A DNA stretch of 64,000 nt from Promicromonospora iranensis. Lineage in GTDB: Bacteria > Actinomycetota > Actinomycetes > Actinomycetales > Cellulomonadaceae. Of the stretch, positions 59,292-64,000 are shown in pieces. The stretch covers positions 62,001-126,000 of the forward strand of contig NZ_JAJQMN010000011.1 in NCBI RefSeq assembly GCF_028994775.1. The letters run 5' to 3'. The notes beneath the pieces are model-generated. The model ran no database searches. It had not been told where the DNA came from and was given only the letters and a program-made list of their open reading frames with translations. The stretch's first letter is position 1. The number at the start of each line of letters is the position of its first letter. The position numbers were made by a program, and so were the translations under genes.

Positions 59292-59996
59292 TCAGGCAGA
59301 GCCGAGCTTCGCCTGCTCCTTGCGCAGCCGGTGCAGCTCCATGTCGAGGTTCTGCCGCGCGGGCTCCTCCCAGGCGGCGCCCATCGGGCTCAGGAACAGC
59401 GACCTGCGGGCGAGCAGCCGCTCGATGACCCGGATCCGGGCCTTGAGGTACACGTCGATGGGGATGTGCGCGTACTCCTGGCGCACCGCGGCCTTGTACT
59501 CCTTGTAACGCTGGGGTTCGGCGGCGAGCATCGCAAGGTCGGCGTCGTTGAGCACGGCGGCGTCGAAGTCCGCCGGGTCCGGCGCATGCCGGACTATGGC
59601 GTTCACCAGTGCGGCCACGCGCTCGGCGGCACGCGTGGGCACGCCGAGCCCTGTCAGCTCCTCGCGGGCGAGGAGCGCGGACGCGGTGGTCTGCTCGCCG
59701 CCCTGCGAGGCCTCGGCCACCTTCTTCTCGGAGCTGAACACCGCACCGTGGTACCAGGCGGCGAGGCGCACCAGGTCGGGCTCGTGCGTCTCCTCGGCCA
59801 GCTGGTCCACCCGGTGCAGGACGGCGGCCAGGTGTCGCAGGTTGTGGAAGTGCCGGTGCTCGTCGGCCCAGCGGCCCAGCAGGGTCTGGCCGACTTCCTC
59901 GATCGCCTCGGTGTCCGCCGTGGCGCCCGCGCCCACAGCACTGCGGACGAACGACGTGAGCAACCACTGCGGCGCGTCAGACGCGAGCACGCCCAT
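59292..59996 (-). CDS. HD superfamily predicted metal-dependent phosphohydrolase
   Basis: 234 residues. HRHFHNLRHLAAVLHRVDQL and LAAWYHGAVF provide the His and HD-like (here H-N and Y-H-G) positions of the HD domain, followed by VNAIVRH and VLNDADLAML with a conserved Asp. Homologues are annotated as HD-superfamily hydrolases of unknown substrate. ATG 59996. The 163 bases between this gene and the WXG100 gene hold nothing I can identify. Confidence 0.8.
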   Translation of the reverse strand: MGVLASDAPQWLLTSFVRSAVGAGATADTEAIEEVGQTLLGRWADEHRHFHNLRHLAAVLHRVDQLAEETHEPDLVRLAAWYHGAVFSSEKKVAEASQGGEQTTASALLAREELTGLGVPTRAAERVAALVNAIVRHAPDPADFDAAVLNDADLAMLAAEPQRYKEYKAAVRQEYAHIPIDVYLKARIRVIERLLARRSLFLSPMGAAWEEPARQNLDMELHRLRKEQAKLGSA

Positions 59997-60122
59997 GTGA
60001 ATTCTGCCTAACGGTTGAGGTCGGTCACTGCACCGCCAGCCTATTACCGAAACCGTCAGCCGCGGCTACCACCGTCTTGGATCGTGATCATCGGGGCGCG
60101 GCCCGGTAGGGGACGACGCAGG

Positions 60123-61587
60123 TCAGAGGGGCAGAGAGACCTGGACGGTGAGGCCGCCGCCGGGGGTGTCGGAAACCTCGACGTGCCCGCCGTGGGCGCC
60201 GGCGATCGCCGCGACGATGGCCATCCCGAGCCCCGAGCCGCCCGACTCGCGGGTGCGGGACGAGTCCGCGCGATAGAACCGCTCGAAGATCCGCTTGCCC
60301 TGTTCCTCGGTGAGGCCGGGTCCGTGGTCGCGCACCTCGAGCACCGCGACGCCGTCGGCCTGCCGGATGCCGAGCGCGATCTCCGCGGGTGTACCCGCCG
60401 GTGTGTGCCGTGCGACGTTTCCGATGAGGTTGGTGACGACCTGTCGCAGCCGGTCGCTGTCGCCCTCGACGACCAACGTGTCGGGAACCTGTCCCGCGGG
60501 GTCGTCCGGGGCGGCTTCGGCGAGGAGCGGCACCAGCACCACCTCGCGGGTCGGGTCCAGCGCGTGCAGGTCCTGGACCGAGTCGCGGGCGAGGGCGACG
60601 AGGTCGACGTCCTCCCGGGCGACCGGGCGCCCCTCGTCCAGCCGGGCCAGCACCAGCAGGTCGTTGACCAGCGTGCCCATGCGCCGCGCGGCGTCCTCGA
60701 TGCGGAGCATGGTGTCGTCCACCTTGTCGGTGGTGTCCAGGGCGCCCATCCGGTACAGCTCGCCGTACCCGCGGATGGTCGCGACCGGTGTGCGCAGCTC
60801 GTGGGAGGCGTCCGAGACGAACTGCCGCATCCGCACCTCGGAGGCCTCCTGTGCGGCGAAGGCCCGCTCGATCTGCGTCAGCATGGCGTTGAGCGACGTC
60901 GCGAGCGAGCCCATCTCCGTCCCGGGCGGGGCCTCCGGGACGCGTAGCGTGAGATCGCCGGCGGCGATCTGTGCGGCCGTGTGCTCGACGGTCCGGAGCG
61001 ATCGCAGGGAGCGCTCGACCAGGACCCACGCGGTGAGCCCGCCGAGCAGCACGATGCCCAGGCCGGACATGATCAGGGTCTGGGTCAGGATCGAGACAGT
61101 CTTGTCCATACCGACGAGGGGCAGCGACACCTGGACGACGGCCGGCTCACCGGTCGCCCGGATCGTCACGGGCAGAGCGACCACCCGCCAGCTCTGGCTC
61201 CCCGAGGTGTTGGTCGCGGCGCCCACGGTGAACGGCTCGCGGTGGGTGTCGCCGGCCTCCTTCAAGGTCATGGTAGGCAGGTCGGGTCGGCCGTAACGTG
61301 AGGCCGCCTGGACACCGAGCTCCCTGACCTCGCCGTCGTCGTAGGTGATCCGGACGAAGTAGTCGCTGGGCAGTGCCTGCGGGATGTCCGACTGGAGGGA
61401 CAGGAGGATCGGGTTCACGTCGACCGACGCGGTGCGCAGCTCGTTGTCGACCTGCTCGACGAGGAAGCGCGACACCACCGTCGTCGTCGCGACCGCCGCG
61501 ATGCCCAGCCCTGCGGCGAGCAGCAGCGAGATGATCGCGACCAGCCGGGCGCGCAGCGGGATGCCGGACAGGCGCTCCTTGGTCCGC

Positions 61588-61595
<8 letters not shown>
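60123..61595 (-). CDS. sensor histidine kinase (TcrY/TrcS-like)
   Basis: 490 residues. TM helices at about 17-39 and 170-192 flank an external sensor of about 130 residues; HAMP near 193-245, HisKA with SDASHELRTPVATIR (His265), N box NLIGNVARHTP, G1 RDHGPGL, F box FERFYRADSSRTR, G2 GGSGLGMAIVAAIAGAHGG. GTG start overlaps the regulator stop by 8 bases. The stimulus is unknown; the locus resembles mycobacterial TcrYA/TrcRS systems. Confidence 0.92.
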
Positions 61596-62313
<718 letters not shown>

Positions 62314-62418
62314 GTTTCAAGTGTGCGACCGGTTCCTGAGGAGTGCCTGAGATTCGCCCGGGAAATCGCCCAGGTTTCCGCCGGGGTGATCTGTCCGGCC
62401 CGGCACCTGCCACGCGGC

Positions 62419-62424
62419 TAGGCT
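62419..62424 (+). promoter_or_regulatory. -10 box (TAGGCT) of the NYN gene, leaderless
   Basis: TAGGCT ends 7 bases before ATG 62432, consistent with transcription starting at the start codon. Confidence 0.5.
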
Positions 62425-62431
62425 GGGGTGC

Positions 62432-63025
62432 ATGTCAGCACCGTTCCCGCAGGTTCCAGGGCAGACGCCCCGGCGCACGTATCTCATCGTCGACGGTGAG
62501 AACATCGACGCCACGCTCGGCATGAACGTGCTGAACCGCCGTCCCGCACCCGAGGAGCGTCCCCGCTGGGACCGCATCTCCGCCTTCGCGGAGAAGGTGT
62601 GGTCGCAGGACGTGGTGCCGCTGTTCTTCCTCAACGCCACGTCCGGCCAGATGCCGATGCCCTTCGTGCAGGCGCTGCTCGCCATGGGCTACAAGCCCAT
62701 CCCCCTGGCGGCGCAGGGCTCCGAGAAGGTCGTCGACGTCGGTATCCAGCGCACCCTCGACGCGCTCATGGACCGCCCCGGCGACGTGCTGCTCGCGAGC
62801 CACGACGGCGACTTCCTGCCGCAGATCGAGGCGCTGCTCGACGACGACGACCGCCGCGTCGGCCTGCTGGGCTTCCGGGAGTTCGTCAACGCCCGGTTCA
62901 CGGACCTGGAGCAGCGCGGCCTGGTCATGTACGACCTCGAGGCCGACGCCGACGCGTTCACCACCATGCTGCCGCGCGTTCGGATCATCCCGATCGAGGA
63001 GTTCGACCCGCTGCGCTACCTGTAG
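62432..63025 (+). CDS. NYN (PIN-like nuclease) domain protein
   Basis: 197 residues. The acidic active-site pattern of NYN/PIN ribonucleases is visible: YLIVDGENIDATLG (first Asp), KVVDVGIQRTLDALM (Asp) and VLLASHDGDFLPQIEALLDD (Asp-Gly-Asp). NYN proteins cleave RNA with a metal ion. The target here is unknown. Followed by a palindrome of the same family as that at 12722. Confidence 0.85.
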   Translation: MSAPFPQVPGQTPRRTYLIVDGENIDATLGMNVLNRRPAPEERPRWDRISAFAEKVWSQDVVPLFFLNATSGQMPMPFVQALLAMGYKPIPLAAQGSEKVVDVGIQRTLDALMDRPGDVLLASHDGDFLPQIEALLDDDDRRVGLLGFREFVNARFTDLEQRGLVMYDLEADADAFTTMLPRVRIIPIEEFDPLRYL

Positions 63026-63055
63026 CGCCCCGCCGTCGGCCGCCCCGGCCCGACT

Positions 63056-63118
63056 CGTTGAGTGCTGGATATCTGCGGTTCCAGGCGCGCTGGAGGCACA
63101 AATATCCAGCACTCAACG
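63056..63118. repeat. dispersed palindromic element, copy B
   Basis: 20-bp arms 63056-63075 and 63099-63118 with one C-A mismatch, loop 23 bases. It shares CGTTGAGTGCTGG with copy A (12722-12786) and also lies in a gene-end interval, here between convergent NYN and carbonic anhydrase genes. Confidence 0.85.
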
Positions 63119-63124
63119 GGGTGG

Positions 63125-63931
63125 TTAGTTGCGGCTGATCGTGATGGTGCCCTCGTAGGCCTCGCGGGCGCCCTGCGGCTGGACCGGGCGGGCGTTGTCG
63201 TCGTACGCCGCCTTGAGCACCGCGATCTGCTCCGCCGACAGCTCGATGGGCTCGTGGTAGATGACCCAGTCGACGCCCTCGGTGCACGGCGGCGTCGTGA
63301 GGCTGCCCGCGTACTCCTCGAACGTCGGGTCGAAAGGCAGCATCGCGGCGACGTCGATCGGCAGGTCGTCCGTGCCCGGCTCGGCCGCGCCGTCGATGAA
63401 CGGCTGCCAGTCCTTGTTCTCGGTGTCGCCCTCACGGGCCAGCACGCCGAGCACGAGCACCTGGCCGTCCTCGGTGCTGTGGACGAAGTGGAACTCGGCG
63501 TCCAGCGCCTCGCCCTCGACGGTGTGCTCCGACGGCAGGTGGAAGTGCACCTGGGCCAGGTCGAACTCGTTGTCCTTCCACTCGATCTCGGACGCGTCGC
63601 CGTCAGGCACGAGCTGGATGGTGTGCCCGGTGTCGACCGACTCGCCGACGGTGGGAGACGACGAGATCCTCGGGTGCTCCGTCAGCTTCTGGTCGGCGTG
63701 GTCGGGCAGGTCGATCGGCGACTGCGCGTCGCCGACCTCGCACTCGGCGAAGTCCTTGGCGAGGTGGCCCCACTCGTCGGGGCCCTCCTCGCCGTCGTAC
63801 GACCAGTGCACCTCGCCCGCTGCGGCGGGCGGCGGAGCGGTGGACGCCGCGTCGTCGGGGGAGCCGCTGGTCGCGCAGGACGCGAGCAGCGGGGCGAGGA
63901 GGAGGACGGCAGGCAGGACGAGCTTCTTCAT
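63125..63931 (-). CDS. cah: alpha-carbonic anhydrase lipoprotein
   Basis: 268 residues. Lipobox LLASC (Cys19), then an alpha-CA domain: WSYDGEEGPDEWGHL, AQSPIDL, zinc ligands His129 and His131 in VHFHLPSEH and His148 in EFHFVH, and LTTPPCTEGVDWVIY. Cys64 and Cys216 are placed for the usual disulfide. It hydrates CO2 at the outer face of the membrane. ATG 63931 with GAGAGG upstream is chosen over the longer frame to 63955. Confidence 0.94.
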   Translation of the reverse strand: MKKLVLPAVLLLAPLLASCATSGSPDDAASTAPPPAAAGEVHWSYDGEEGPDEWGHLAKDFAECEVGDAQSPIDLPDHADQKLTEHPRISSSPTVGESVDTGHTIQLVPDGDASEIEWKDNEFDLAQVHFHLPSEHTVEGEALDAEFHFVHSTEDGQVLVLGVLAREGDTENKDWQPFIDGAAEPGTDDLPIDVAAMLPFDPTFEEYAGSLTTPPCTEGVDWVIYHEPIELSAEQIAVLKAAYDDNARPVQPQGAREAYEGTITISRN

Positions 63932-64000
63932 GTGGCTACCTCTCGTGGGGACCATCCGGCCCCCCGAGGACCAGGAGACCGGCAGGTCAAAATACTCCCG

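Overview
The window looks like a core chromosomal segment of a high-GC Gram-positive actinobacterium. Lineage markers are a mycothiol glycosyltransferase (mshA), Lsr2, CarD, a SenX3/RegX3-type phosphate system, a groEL ending in GGMGGMDF under CIRCE control, a WXG100 protein, a DUF3263/LytR_C pair and many start codons sitting 6-7 nt behind a TAnnnT box (leaderless mRNAs). Gene content and order suggest order Micrococcales, perhaps Promicromonosporaceae or Cellulomonadaceae; that placement is an inference. No transposase, integrase, prophage, rRNA or CRISPR array was seen.

Layout. 1-4992: 3' part of a PH-domain membrane protein, a DUF2520 Rossmann protein, panC, panD and nadB (pantothenate and NAD precursor synthesis). 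5020-5240: a dense repeat/cruciform array. 5261-13514: a self-contained 5-oxoproline (pyroglutamate) module: biotin carboxylase-BCCP, fused PxpB-PxpC, PxpA, an NRAMP-like permease of the YcsG type, a divergent secreted pyroglutamyl-peptidase-like protein and a GntR/FCD regulator that overlaps nadC. The module separates nadB from nadC. 13511-16811: nadC, lysS, a small membrane protein and lsr2. 16922-20142: lactonase, mshA, gpmA. 20270-28626: phoU divergent from senX3-regX3, then two pstS genes, each behind its own PHO-box-like direct repeat, then pstCAB. 28764-32042: lipoprotein, carD, ispD-ispF-tetR.

32074-38968: a lactone oxidase divergent from a PLP amino-acid aldolase, ltrA, a broken SRPBCC gene, cysS and rlmB. 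38965-44041 (minus): DUF4032, a multi-sugar ABC ATPase and a fused otsA-otsB. 44197-47949: a membrane Ser/Thr kinase and two tandem membrane-anchored DsbA-like proteins. 48005-49436: tRNA-Thr and a DUF4143 ATPase with three 23-bp iterons at its promoter. 49514-53848: TetR, MFS exporter, SGNH hydrolase, ung, DUF3263. 53891-58725: LytR_C protein, cspA, a CrtI-like oxidoreductase and groEL. 58844-63931: WXG100, an HD protein, a two-component system, a NYN-domain protein and an alpha-carbonic anhydrase lipoprotein.

The most interesting region is the 5-oxoproline module. It joins a predicted secreted enzyme that could release N-terminal pyroglutamate, a permease, and an intracellular lactamase whose parts (BC-BCCP plus PxpB-PxpC) match a split urea-carboxylase architecture. 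The secreted enzyme carries Ser where the family's catalytic Cys is expected.
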